A stretch of 48,950 nt of DNA from Actinomycetota bacterium (GTDB taxonomy: Bacteria; Actinomycetota; Acidimicrobiia; Acidimicrobiales; Ilumatobacteraceae): positions 1-48,950 of the forward strand of contig SYEA01000048.1 of the NCBI GenBank assembly GCA_005800965.1. Direction: 5' to 3'. Of this stretch, positions 25,496-33,324 are shown piece after piece. The notes below the pieces were generated by a model. That model was not told where the DNA came from, made no database searches, and was given only the letters and a program-made list of their open reading frames with translations. The translations under genes and the position numbers were made by a program. Positions within the stretch are counted from its first letter, which is position 1, and the number at the start of each line of letters is the position of its first letter.

Positions 25496-26176
25496 GTGGG
25501 CACGCGCATTCTGACTGTCGAAGACGACGAACGAATTCGTGCTTCAGTGCGCTTGGCGCTCGAAGACGAGGGTTGGACGGTCGACGAGGCTGCGACCGGC
25601 GAAGACGCAGTCGAGTTATTTGTCGCCAACCCTGCAGATGTGGTGTTGATCGACATCATGTTGCCGGGCATCGACGGTTTCGAGTTGTGTCGGCGAATCC
25701 GCGCCAAAAGCAGCGTGCCCATTGTGATGGTCACAGCGCGAAGCGACACCCACGACGTGGTCGCTGGGCTCGAAGCCGGCGCCGACGATTACCTCACCAA
25801 ACCGTTCGCCCCCAAAGAACTCTCGGCGCGCATTCGCGCCCTCCTGCGCCGCATCCGCCCGGCAGATCACGTGCATTCGACCCTCACCTTCGGCGATTTG
25901 GTGATTATTCCCGAAGAAGGACGTGTCACGGTGCGTGGCGACGAGGTGCTGGTGACCAAAACCGAGTTCCGGCTGCTCTGCGTACTTGCCGAGAACCCAA
26001 GCGGTGTGTTCAGCCGAGAGCAACTATTGGAAAAGGTCTGGGACTACGACTACTTCGGCGACGGACGTTTAGTGGATGTGCACGTGCGGCGCCTGCGCTT
26101 GAAGATTGAACTCGACCCAGCGAACCCTCGTCACGTGGTCACCGTGCGCGGCCTCGGCTATCGCTTGCAGTCGTGA
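25496..26176 (+). CDS. OmpR/PhoB-type response regulator
   Basis: A 226-residue transcription regulator. The receiver domain (about 1-118) has the acidic pair E9/D10/D11, phosphoacceptor D53 in VVLIDIMLPG, T80 and K102 in YLTKPF. The winged-helix DNA-binding domain (about 130-226) shows LTFGDLVIIPEEGRVTV, LTKTEFRLLCVLAENP and VDVHVRRLRLKIE, ending in VRGLGYRL. The start is GTG at 25496 with a GGGG-type site. It overlaps the histidine kinase start as GTGA, so the two are co-translated partners. The signal and regulon are unknown. Confidence 0.95.
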   Translation: MGTRILTVEDDERIRASVRLALEDEGWTVDEAATGEDAVELFVANPADVVLIDIMLPGIDGFELCRRIRAKSSVPIVMVTARSDTHDVVAGLEAGADDYLTKPFAPKELSARIRALLRRIRPADHVHSTLTFGDLVIIPEEGRVTVRGDEVLVTKTEFRLLCVLAENPSGVFSREQLLEKVWDYDYFGDGRLVDVHVRRLRLKIELDPANPRHVVTVRGLGYRLQS

Positions 26177-27336
26177 CCAGCCCGATTCATCCATCGCGGC
26201 CATCACCTCTTGATTCGCTGCGCGCTTTCGTGCGTCGCCGTCGACCACGGCGCATGGGGGTTCGGTCGCGAATTCTGGCCACGTTCGTCGTCGGCTCACT
26301 GTTGTTGTCAGGCGTGCTGTTTTTTCTCACCTTCACACTCACTCGCACGAACCTGCGGGAGCAAGAGGGCGAACTGGGTTTGAGCAACGATCTCATCAAC
26401 GAGACCCTCAACAGCGTGCGAGCATCATTGATTTTGGCAACAATCATCACGGTGCTCGTCGGGTTGATGCTCGGCATTGTGTCGAGCGAGCGAGTGGTGC
26501 GTCCGCTGGCTGGCGCCGCCAACGCCGCACGTGCCATCGCCGATGGCCGACTTGACACACGACTCGAGCCCACTGACGACCCGGATCTCAACGCCCTCAC
26601 CGAATCGTTCAACGACATGGTGGCTCGTTTGCAGGATCGCGTCGAGCGTGACGCGCGGTTTGCATCAGACGTGAGCCACGAGTTACGTTCACCATTGATG
26701 ACCTTGGCTGCGTCAGTAGAGGTGATGGTGTCGCGGCGCGACGAACTGCCCGAGCGCGGGCAGGCCGCCCTCGACTTGTTGGTTGCCGATGTGGCTCGGT
26801 TCAGCAGTCTCGTTGAAGACCTCTTGGAGATCTCCCGCTACGACGCTGGCGCAGTGCGAATCATGCGCGATCAGTTGCGCGTCGCAGAGTTTGTCGAACA
26901 AGCCGTGCGCGCGAGCACACTCGCCCGCTCGCCGATTCACATCGACCAACGCTGCACAACCACCACATTGAGCGGTGACCGCCGCCGCCTGGCTCGCGTC
27001 GTAGCCAATCTCATCGACAACGCTCGTTTGCACGGTGGCGGCAGTGCTTCAGTGCATGTCTGCCCGGCTGCCGATTCAAACTCCCACGTGTGGATTGTCG
27101 TCGAGGACGCCGGCGAAGGCGTCGTAGACACCGATACTGATCGAATTTTCGAACGTTTTTCGCGCGGTGTGGGCGCCAGCAAACGCGGCGCATCGGAGGG
27201 TGCTGGGCTCGGGCTCGCCCTCGTGCGCGAGCACGTGCGACTGCATGGAGGACGCGTGTGGGCAGAGTCGCGCCGTGACGGTGAGTCGGGTGCGCGTTTC
27301 ATCGTCGAATTGGTCTGCGAGACCGCCGCGCCATGA
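26173..27336 (+). CDS. Sensor histidine kinase
   Basis: A 387-residue membrane kinase, partner of the preceding regulator. Two membrane helices (about 34-56 and 83-104) enclose a very short extracytoplasmic loop of some 27 residues, so it may sense something in the membrane rather than a soluble ligand. A HAMP domain follows (about 105-158), then the phosphorylation box with H169 in SDVSHELRSPL. ATP-binding motifs are the N-box NLIDNARLHG, G1 VEDAGEGV and G2 GAGLGLALVREH. Its TGA overlaps the ATG of the first of seven tandem minigenes that lead to glpK. Confidence 0.95.
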   Translation: MTSPIHPSRPSPLDSLRAFVRRRRPRRMGVRSRILATFVVGSLLLSGVLFFLTFTLTRTNLREQEGELGLSNDLINETLNSVRASLILATIITVLVGLMLGIVSSERVVRPLAGAANAARAIADGRLDTRLEPTDDPDLNALTESFNDMVARLQDRVERDARFASDVSHELRSPLMTLAASVEVMVSRRDELPERGQAALDLLVADVARFSSLVEDLLEISRYDAGAVRIMRDQLRVAEFVEQAVRASTLARSPIHIDQRCTTTTLSGDRRRLARVVANLIDNARLHGGGSASVHVCPAADSNSHVWIVVEDAGEGVVDTDTDRIFERFSRGVGASKRGASEGAGLGLALVREHVRLHGGRVWAESRRDGESGARFIVELVCETAAP

Positions 27337-27434
27337 CACTTAGACCATGACGACTAGACCATGACGACTAGACCATGACGACTAGACCATGACGACTAGA
27401 CCATGACGACTAGACCATGACGACTAGACCATGA
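27333..27434 (+). other. Chain of seven ATGA-linked five-codon minigenes
   Basis: A tandem array of a 14-bp unit: one variant copy (27333-27346, ATGACACTTAGACC) and six identical copies (27347-27430, ATGACGACTAGACC). Each unit is a tiny reading frame: ATG ACG ACT AGA CCA TGA (Met-Thr-Thr-Arg-Pro-stop; the first is Met-Thr-Leu-Arg-Pro). Each TGA overlaps the next ATG as ATGA. The first ATG overlaps the kinase stop, and the last TGA (27432-27434) overlaps the glpK ATG (27431). The kinase and glpK are therefore joined by an unbroken run of eight start/stop overlaps. No other frame is open on either strand across the array. Confidence 0.9.
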
Positions 27435-28939
27435 CAGCCGGCGCAACTTCCGCAGGTGTAGTGCTGGCCATTGACGCAGGCACCACGGGCGTGCGCACCC
27501 GTGCGGTGTTCGCCGATGCGCGACCCTCGATCGCCGACTATCGCGAGTTCACCCAGCACTACCCACGACCAGGCTGGGTCGAACACGACGCCGAAGAAAT
27601 TTGGCAGGCAGTGCGCGCCACTATGCAATCAGTGTGTGCGCAAATCAACGAGCCGATTGCCGCGATTGGTATCACCAATCAACGTGAAACCGTGGTGGCC
27701 TTCAACCGCCGTACGGGTGAGCCGCTCCATCGTGCGATTGTCTGGCAGGACCGCCGCACGGCTGCCCGCTGCGACATGCTCACCGACCAGTTGTCGGTCG
27801 TTCGTTCAACAACGGGATTGGTACTTGATCCATATTTTTCAGGTTCAAAAATGGAGTGGTTGTTGCACAACACCGAGATTGGTAGCAACCCTGATTTGGC
27901 TTTTGCCACGATTGACGCATTTCTCATCCACCGCCTCACCGGCGGTGCGGCGTTTGCCACTGATGTTTCCAATGCGTCACGCACCATGCTGTTTGACATC
28001 CGCGCCTTGCGCTGGAGCCCAGAGATGTGTGCAATGTTCGGTGTCAACATCGATTCGCTACCGCAGGTTGTGCCGTCTAGCGCACGCATCGGGGTGACTG
28101 TTGGTGACGGTGCGATTCCGGCGGGTGTGGCAATTAGTGGTGTTGCCGGCGACCAACAGGCAGCACTTTTCGGTCAAGCGTGCTTTGCAGTAGGCAGCGC
28201 CAAGAACACGTATGGCACCGGCAGTTTCGTGCTGCTAAATGTTGGCACCTCGTGCCCTGCCCCTACCTCGGGCATGCTCACCACCGTTGCCTGGCAACTC
28301 GGCAGCGAGCCGGCGGTGTACGCACTTGAAGGAGCCATCTTTGTGACCGGTGCAGCAGTGCAATGGTTGCGCGACGGCCTCGACATCATTTCTGCGGCAA
28401 GTGAGCTTGGCCCGTTAGCAGAGTCCGTTGCCGACACGGGCGGAGTCGTGCTCGTGCCCGCATTCACCGGGCTGGGTAGCCCCTGGTGGGACCCATATGC
28501 GCGCGGTGCAATCTTGGGCATTACACGCGGCACCACACGGGCCCACATCGCTCGCGCCGTGGTGGAGTCGATGGTGTTTCAAACTCGCGACGTGATCGAC
28601 GCCATGACTCGTGCTTCTGGCGTGGCGATTCGAGATTTGCGAGTCGACGGCGGCGCGGCAGTCATGAACCTGATGCTGCAAATGCAAGCTGACCAGCTTG
28701 ATGTCGACGTGTTGCGGCCAACCGAGTTGGAAACCACGGCCATGGGTGCGGCATATCTTGCCGGGCTGGCCGAGGGTGTTTGGGGTTCAACTGATGACAT
28801 CGCAGCACGATGGGTGCTCGAGCGCCGATTTACACCGAGCGCTGAAAGCGGCACCGGTAAGAGCACCGCCGCAGACCGCGACGAAGCGCATGCGTTGTGG
28901 CTGCGTGGTGTCGAGCGGTCACGCGGCTGGGTGAGTTAA
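27431..28939 (+). CDS. glpK: Glycerol kinase
   Basis: Phosphorylates glycerol to sn-glycerol 3-phosphate with ATP. The protein has 502 residues, standard for GlpK. The N-terminal phosphate loop is AIDAGTTGVRTRAV, the glycerol contacts are in NQRET (83-87) and WQDRR (105-109), and Y at DPYFSGSKMEWLL and D in GDQQAALFGQ are also kept. The C-terminal half has GTGSFVLLNVG, FTGLGSPWWDPYARGAILG and LRVDGGAAVMNLMLQMQADQ (quoted at the limit). There is no independent Shine-Dalgarno site; the start is the last member of the ATGA chain. Its stop shares bases with the convergent gene at 28936. It is far from glpD (42769). Confidence 0.96.
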   Translation: MTAGATSAGVVLAIDAGTTGVRTRAVFADARPSIADYREFTQHYPRPGWVEHDAEEIWQAVRATMQSVCAQINEPIAAIGITNQRETVVAFNRRTGEPLHRAIVWQDRRTAARCDMLTDQLSVVRSTTGLVLDPYFSGSKMEWLLHNTEIGSNPDLAFATIDAFLIHRLTGGAAFATDVSNASRTMLFDIRALRWSPEMCAMFGVNIDSLPQVVPSSARIGVTVGDGAIPAGVAISGVAGDQQAALFGQACFAVGSAKNTYGTGSFVLLNVGTSCPAPTSGMLTTVAWQLGSEPAVYALEGAIFVTGAAVQWLRDGLDIISAASELGPLAESVADTGGVVLVPAFTGLGSPWWDPYARGAILGITRGTTRAHIARAVVESMVFQTRDVIDAMTRASGVAIRDLRVDGGAAVMNLMLQMQADQLDVDVLRPTELETTAMGAAYLAGLAEGVWGSTDDIAARWVLERRFTPSAESGTGKSTAADRDEAHALWLRGVERSRGWVS

Positions 28940-29409
28940 CGCCCGGTCACTTCGAACATGGCCACCATCAAACTGCCCAGCCCAACAAAGAGCGAGAGCC
29001 CCGTGACGATGATGGTCGAGCGAAGGTTGCCAAGGCGTCGCACCTCTTCCTGCAGCGACTCCACACGCTGACTCAGCGCATCAATCCTGGCGTCCAAGCG
29101 CGCGCCAAGCGCATCGATTTGGGCATCCACACGCTGACTCAGCGCATCGATCTTGGTGTCTAAGCGTGCACCAAGCGCATCGATTTTTGCATCCAAGCGT
29201 GCACCAAGTGCATCGATCTTGGAGTCCAGCCGACGCTCTGTCGCTTCAAGATCAGACTTGCGCACCAAGTCCCCCCATCCACTCGGCGGAAGAAAATCAA
29301 TCAACTCATCGGCCACGTCGACACCGATGACTTTTTCCAAAGACCGATGGAGCCGTAGCCGCTTGGCGTCGGGCGAAGGGGTGGATTCTGTCGTTTCGTG
29401 GGTGTCCAT
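28936..29409 (-). CDS. Membrane-anchored coiled-coil protein with 11-residue repeats
   Basis: A 157-residue protein with four parts: an N-terminal disordered tail, a small head (about 18-50, LHRSLEKVIGVDVADELIDF then LPPSGWGDLV), a stalk of about five 11-residue repeats (about 62-117, of the type KIDALGARLDA / QIDALGARLDA / RIDALSQRVES), and a C-terminal membrane helix (about 131-151, STIIVTGLSLFVGLGSLMVA). Hendecads give a straight or right-handed coiled coil. This head-stalk-anchor plan resembles the DUF1640/CCDC90 group, whose function in bacteria is unknown. I choose the ATG at 29409 because a promoter lies over the alternative ATG at 29469. The stop overlaps that of glpK. Confidence 0.8.
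   Translation of the reverse strand: MDTHETTESTPSPDAKRLRLHRSLEKVIGVDVADELIDFLPPSGWGDLVRKSDLEATERRLDSKIDALGARLDAKIDALGARLDTKIDALSQRVDAQIDALGARLDARIDALSQRVESLQEEVRRLGNLRSTIIVTGLSLFVGLGSLMVAMFEVTGR
29050..29220. repeat. 33-bp coding repeats (coiled-coil stalk)
   Basis: About five degenerate 33-bp direct repeats, visible as recurring GCATCGAT and CTGACTCAGCGCATC words, encode the hendecads of the gene at 28936-29409. Several copies are nearly identical, so copy number may vary between strains. They are contiguous and coding, not a CRISPR array. Confidence 0.8.
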
Positions 29410-29472
29410 ATCTACATGTGTGCCTGGCTGCCCAATAATCGGTAAGCAATTTTGGGGCGGCCACGGCATCGC

Positions 29473-29500
29473 ACCATAGACCTCTCACGAACATTGTCAA
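29473..29500 (-). promoter_or_regulatory. Promoter of the coiled-coil gene
   Basis: TTGACA (29495-29500) and TATGGT (29473-29478) on the minus strand are spaced by 16 bases. Transcription would begin near 29466, giving a leader of about 55 nt before the ATG at 29409 and ruling out the ATG at 29469. Confidence 0.55.
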
Positions 29501-29545
29501 GTCATTGACCCCATCCAACTCTGCTCGGCCCTAGCGGCCGGCGGC

Positions 29546-30760
29546 CTACAACTTTGGCAAGCCGTGATCAAGGTTGCGCACTGCCTGATGAATGCGCTGC
29601 TCGTTTTCAATCAGAGCGAACCGCACGAAGCCCTCGCCGCCTGGCCCAAAGCCTGAACCTGGCGAGAGTGCCACATTGCATTCAGTCACGAGATGTGAAC
29701 AGAACTCCACAGCGTTCATTTCGCGATAGGGCTCGGGAATCGGCGCCCACACAAACATCGAACCGCGTGGTGACGGAATCGACCAACCGATGCGATCGAG
29801 TCCATCAATGAGCGCGTCACGACGCGACTCGTACGTCTTGCACACTTCGACAGGAAAGTCATGGGCTTCGTTCAATGTGACCGTGGCGGCAATCTGAATC
29901 GGCTGAAACGAGCCGTAGTCGAGATACGACTTCAGTTTCACCAATGCCTGCACGACCTCGGTGTTGCCGACGAGGAACGCGCATCGCCAGCCGGCCATCG
30001 AATACCCCTTGGTCATCGAATACAGCTCAACGGCGCAATCCAATGCGCCGTCTGCCTGCAAAATCGATGGCGGCTCGTAGCCGTTGAACCCCATATCGGC
30101 GTAGGCAAAATCGTGTACCACGATCATCTCTCGCTCACGACAAAAATCGACGACGCGTTGCATGAACGACAAATCCACGGTGGCGCCGGTCGGGTTATGT
30201 GGAAACGAAATCACCAAGACACGTGGCTTGGGCCAACCCACTTCCCATGCCTTTTGCAATGAGTCAAAGAATTCATCCTGATATTCAACATCGACATCGG
30301 TGGCCGAAAGCAACCGCCTCTGGCTGCGCATCGGAATCTGTCGCAGGTCGGCTCCCGCAAATAGCGGTCCGAAAATGTGAATTGGATAACTGGGGCTCGG
30401 CACGATGGCTGCATCCCCGGATTCGAGCAACACCCACATCAGGTGGCTGAAGCCTTCTTTTGATCCGATCGTGTTGGTGATCTGCAGTTCAGGATCGAGT
30501 GTTACGCCAAACTTGCGCAGATACATGCCAGCGACGGCCTCGCGCAATTTAGGCAAGCCGCGGGACAGCGAGTACCGGTGATTTTTCGGGTTATGGGCCG
30601 CTTCCACGAGTTTTTCCACCGCGATTTCGGGCGACGGAATATCGGGATTACCGAAACCGAGGTCGATTACATCGTCACCCTCACGACGCGCTGTGATCTT
30701 CAGGTTGTTGATGATGGTGAACACATACGGCGGCAGGCTGCTGATGCGTCGAAAATCCAT
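29546..30760 (-). CDS. Class I/II aminotransferase (AlaC-like)
   Basis: A PLP enzyme of 404 residues. The N-terminal RISSLPPYVFTIINNLKITA followed by DVIDLGFGNPDIPSP matches the AlaC/LL-DAP-aminotransferase-like group, in which E. coli AlaC makes alanine from pyruvate and glutamate. The PLP lysine is in YSMTKGYSMAGWR, and VISFPHNPTGATVDLSF and VVHDFAYADMGFNG carry the Asn and Asp/Tyr contacts. The C-terminal Arg that holds the substrate carboxylate is in GPGGEGFVRFALIENEQRI. TTAGGA lies about 7 bases before the ATG. It is nine bases downstream of the glucokinase gene. Confidence 0.9.
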   Translation of the reverse strand: MDFRRISSLPPYVFTIINNLKITARREGDDVIDLGFGNPDIPSPEIAVEKLVEAAHNPKNHRYSLSRGLPKLREAVAGMYLRKFGVTLDPELQITNTIGSKEGFSHLMWVLLESGDAAIVPSPSYPIHIFGPLFAGADLRQIPMRSQRRLLSATDVDVEYQDEFFDSLQKAWEVGWPKPRVLVISFPHNPTGATVDLSFMQRVVDFCREREMIVVHDFAYADMGFNGYEPPSILQADGALDCAVELYSMTKGYSMAGWRCAFLVGNTEVVQALVKLKSYLDYGSFQPIQIAATVTLNEAHDFPVEVCKTYESRRDALIDGLDRIGWSIPSPRGSMFVWAPIPEPYREMNAVEFCSHLVTECNVALSPGSGFGPGGEGFVRFALIENEQRIHQAVRNLDHGLPKL

Positions 30761-30769
30761 GGCGTAATC

Positions 30770-31654
30770 CTAAACACCGAACTGCGGTAACAACGCCGCA
30801 CCGATCGCCCCGGCGTACTCACCCAATTGGGCCAGACGCAAAGCAGGATGAGTGCGCTGCTCGGGCGAATACAGCGTGTCAGCAAACCACCGCTGCACCA
30901 TCGGCATCACGATGTCACCGGCACCCGAAACTCCGCCACCAATCACGATGACATCCGGATCGCTCAAGTTGGTGAGGTTTGACAGCCCGACTGCCACCCA
31001 TTGGGCATACGACTCGAGCACTGTCATCGCAGCTGTATCACCCGTGCGGGCCCGCGCAATCACGTCTTCGCCGGGCTCACCACCAGCCAACATGCGCAGG
31101 CCGCGGCCCGAGGCATACACCTCCCAGCAACCGCTGCGACCACATGTGCACTGCGGGCCTTGCGGGTGCACCATCATGTGGCCGATTTCGCCGGCGAAAC
31201 CGTTGACCCCACGCTGCACGACGCCATTCAACACATGCCCACCACCGATACCGGTGCCGAGCGTGACCATCCACATGTTTCGTGCGCCGCGGCCGGCACC
31301 GTATCGCCACTCCGCCAAGGCAGCCGCGTTGCCGTCGTTGTCTACATATACGCGTCGCCCAAGTCGCGCAGACAAGTCGGGCCCCACTGCAACATCAACC
31401 GAGCCCACGATGTTCGGCGATGCGCGCATTACCCCGTGCAACGTGATGAGCCCAGGTATGCCAACGCCAATCGTTGCGACCTCACCTAACTCGCCAGCCA
31501 CATTGGCGAGAGTGTCGACTAGTGCCGACGCATGCGGCGTTGCGTACCGCACTTGAGCGAGGAGGTCTTGCTCGCCGTTGACATCACGATCAATGTCGAT
31601 AACCACGCCGAGACACTTGGTGCCCCCAACGTCGATTCCCGCGACGCGGGTCAC
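30770..31654 (-). CDS. ROK family glucokinase
   Basis: A 294-residue glucokinase-type ROK protein. The phosphate loop is GIDVGGTKCLGVVID, the catalytic region VDNDGNAAALAEWRYGAG, then VTLGTGIGGGHVLNG, and the substrate/zinc segment GEIGHMMVHPQGPQCTCGRSGCWE with the ExGH and CxCGxxGCxE motifs (quoted as the GEIGHM and CTCGRSGCWE pieces). This set is the standard for polyphosphate/ATP glucokinases of Actinobacteria. The GTG start overlaps the SRPBCC stop as GTGA. Confidence 0.92.
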   Translation of the reverse strand: MTRVAGIDVGGTKCLGVVIDIDRDVNGEQDLLAQVRYATPHASALVDTLANVAGELGEVATIGVGIPGLITLHGVMRASPNIVGSVDVAVGPDLSARLGRRVYVDNDGNAAALAEWRYGAGRGARNMWMVTLGTGIGGGHVLNGVVQRGVNGFAGEIGHMMVHPQGPQCTCGRSGCWEVYASGRGLRMLAGGEPGEDVIARARTGDTAAMTVLESYAQWVAVGLSNLTNLSDPDVIVIGGGVSGAGDIVMPMVQRWFADTLYSPEQRTHPALRLAQLGEYAGAIGAALLPQFGV

Positions 31655-32082
31655 GACTCAGCGCGAATTTTCAATTCTTTCAAAGTGTGCAGGATGCGCA
31701 CTTCGGCACGACGCTTAACGAAACCTGGTAGCGGCACGATGAGCTCAATCTTGAGTGAATACGTGATGTCGGTGCCATTGCCCTCGGGCACGAAGGTGTA
31801 AGCCCCGTCGATTACCCGCATGATGTCACCATCAACGAGCGACCACGAAATACGCTCCGGTGCCTGCGAGTAGTCGTAGGCCAACGTGTAATGAGTGCTG
31901 CGACCGAGGGCACTGGCGCGATATTCGACTTTGACCGCACGACCCGTGGCATCGCGCTCAAGCACATTGGCTTCTTTTACGTCACGAGCCCATTCGGGGT
32001 AACGCTCGAAATCCACTGCAATATCAAAACAATGCGCCGGGTTGGCCGCAACGTGTTCGGTTTCGGTTGCCTGGTCAATCAC
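31651..32082 (-). CDS. SRPBCC (START-like) family protein
   Basis: A 143-residue START/Bet v1-like fold protein that should bind a hydrophobic ligand, often annotated polyketide cyclase or coenzyme Q-binding. The sequence shows the expected beginning (ETEHVAANPAHCFDIAVDFERYPEW, as AANPAHCFDIAVDFERYPEW) and the central ISWSLVDGDIMRVIDGAYTF strand pair, and an amphipathic C-terminal helix. No signal peptide. It starts with GTG at 32082 and overlaps the glucokinase gene, so it is part of that operon. The ligand is unknown. Confidence 0.85.
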   Translation of the reverse strand: MIDQATETEHVAANPAHCFDIAVDFERYPEWARDVKEANVLERDATGRAVKVEYRASALGRSTHYTLAYDYSQAPERISWSLVDGDIMRVIDGAYTFVPEGNGTDITYSLKIELIVPLPGFVKRRAEVRILHTLKELKIRAES

Positions 32083-32124
32083 GCTCGCAAGGCTAGTTGA
32101 CGCTTCCCAGCCGACAAGGTCGGG

Positions 32125-33273
32125 TCAAGATTGCAGCATGGCGGTGAGCCGAGCCACTAGCACCGAGTAGTCGAACTCGCCCACCGCACGAGCCCGTGCC
32201 GCCATGCCCATCGAAGTGCGTGTCGCTGAATCCCCCAGCAAGGCCGATAGCCGTGCCGCAATATCGTCAACGTTGCGCGGGTTACGCACTACATAACCCG
32301 TGCTGCCGTCGACCACTGCTTCGGCTGCCCCGCCACTGTCGCCAGCAATCTGTGGCACCGCACAAGCAGCAGCTTCAGCAAACACGATGCCAAATCCTTC
32401 TTGCTCCAGCCCACCCCAACGATTACGACACAGCATCATGAACGCGTCGGCACAGCCATACAGGCCAGGGAGGTCAGCATCGCTCACACGACCGAGCAGT
32501 CGCACCGGTGCGCGCAGCTCATCGATGATGCTTTGCAGACGATCATGATCGCGACCCGTGCCACCAATCAGCATGGTGATGCCGTCAAGATTACGAGCCA
32601 CTTGGGCCACTGCCCGAATCGCAACGTCAAAACCTTTGCGGGGCACCAAACGACTCACCCCCACCACCAGTGGTGCATGTGCTGCCACGCCGAACTTTTC
32701 TCGGGCTGCGCGTCGCCCAGAGTCATCGAGCGGCACAAAGCGTTGAGTGTCGACCCCAGGTGGAATCTGCACCACATCCAGCGCACCGCGCTTGCCACCC
32801 TGCTTACCACCCCACACACCACCTGCTGCCCGCACTGCTTCGCTGGCTGGGTAACTCCCCGATGCGAACACGTGCGTTGCACCACGCAGCACATGGGCAA
32901 GCGCTTGGCGTGAGGCCGGCAGACGGCCAGGCACCGAGATCTCTGCGCCATGCACCATCACGCTGTAGGGCAGCGATAACGACCGCCCCACCAACCCCAG
33001 CGGCAACGCCGGGTCAACTACCACGTGTTCGGCACCAAAGTCGCGCGCCAAGCGTTCGATGCGTCGCACCATCATCGGGTGCGGCAACAGCACAGGCTCG
33101 CGGGTGCGCTCGATACGAAATGCTTGGCGTGCATCGAACTCTGCTGCATCTGCATGAGGGCTAGTGAGTACGGCAAATGAACTTGGGTCAAGCCGGCGCC
33201 ACAACTCCCACAGCATGTTCTGGATACCACCTACTTTTGGTGGAAAGTCGTTGGTAACCAGCAGATGCTTCAT
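32125..33273 (-). CDS. GT4 glycosyltransferase (PimB-like)
   Basis: A GT-B fold, family 4 retaining glycosyltransferase of 382 residues. It opens with LLVTNDFPPKVGGIQNMLWEL, the PimB'/GT4 N-terminus (quoted in part as NDFPPKVGGIQNMLWE), and has the acceptor-site HGAEISVPGR, the nucleotide-sugar site VGVSRLVPRKGFDVAI and the E-x7-E motif in EGFGIVFAEAAACAVP. Actinobacterial relatives add mannose to phosphatidylinositol mannosides, so a role in PIM or related glycolipid synthesis is plausible but unproven. I use the ATG at 33273, two codons inside a GTG-initiated frame. Confidence 0.85.
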   Translation of the reverse strand: MKHLLVTNDFPPKVGGIQNMLWELWRRLDPSSFAVLTSPHADAAEFDARQAFRIERTREPVLLPHPMMVRRIERLARDFGAEHVVVDPALPLGLVGRSLSLPYSVMVHGAEISVPGRLPASRQALAHVLRGATHVFASGSYPASEAVRAAGGVWGGKQGGKRGALDVVQIPPGVDTQRFVPLDDSGRRAAREKFGVAAHAPLVVGVSRLVPRKGFDVAIRAVAQVARNLDGITMLIGGTGRDHDRLQSIIDELRAPVRLLGRVSDADLPGLYGCADAFMMLCRNRWGGLEQEGFGIVFAEAAACAVPQIAGDSGGAAEAVVDGSTGYVVRNPRNVDDIAARLSALLGDSATRTSMGMAARARAVGEFDYSVLVARLTAMLQS

Positions 33274-33324
33274 ACGCACTTACCATCGTGGCACGCGCCG
33301 ACAAGACAGTTAGTCAATGACACG

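Noticed and set aside
27333..27430. CRISPR array
   Set aside because: The 14-bp units are contiguous with no spacers; the array is better explained as overlapping minigenes.
29050..29220. CRISPR or intergenic minisatellite
   Set aside because: The 33-bp units are in frame within a coding sequence and encode hendecads.
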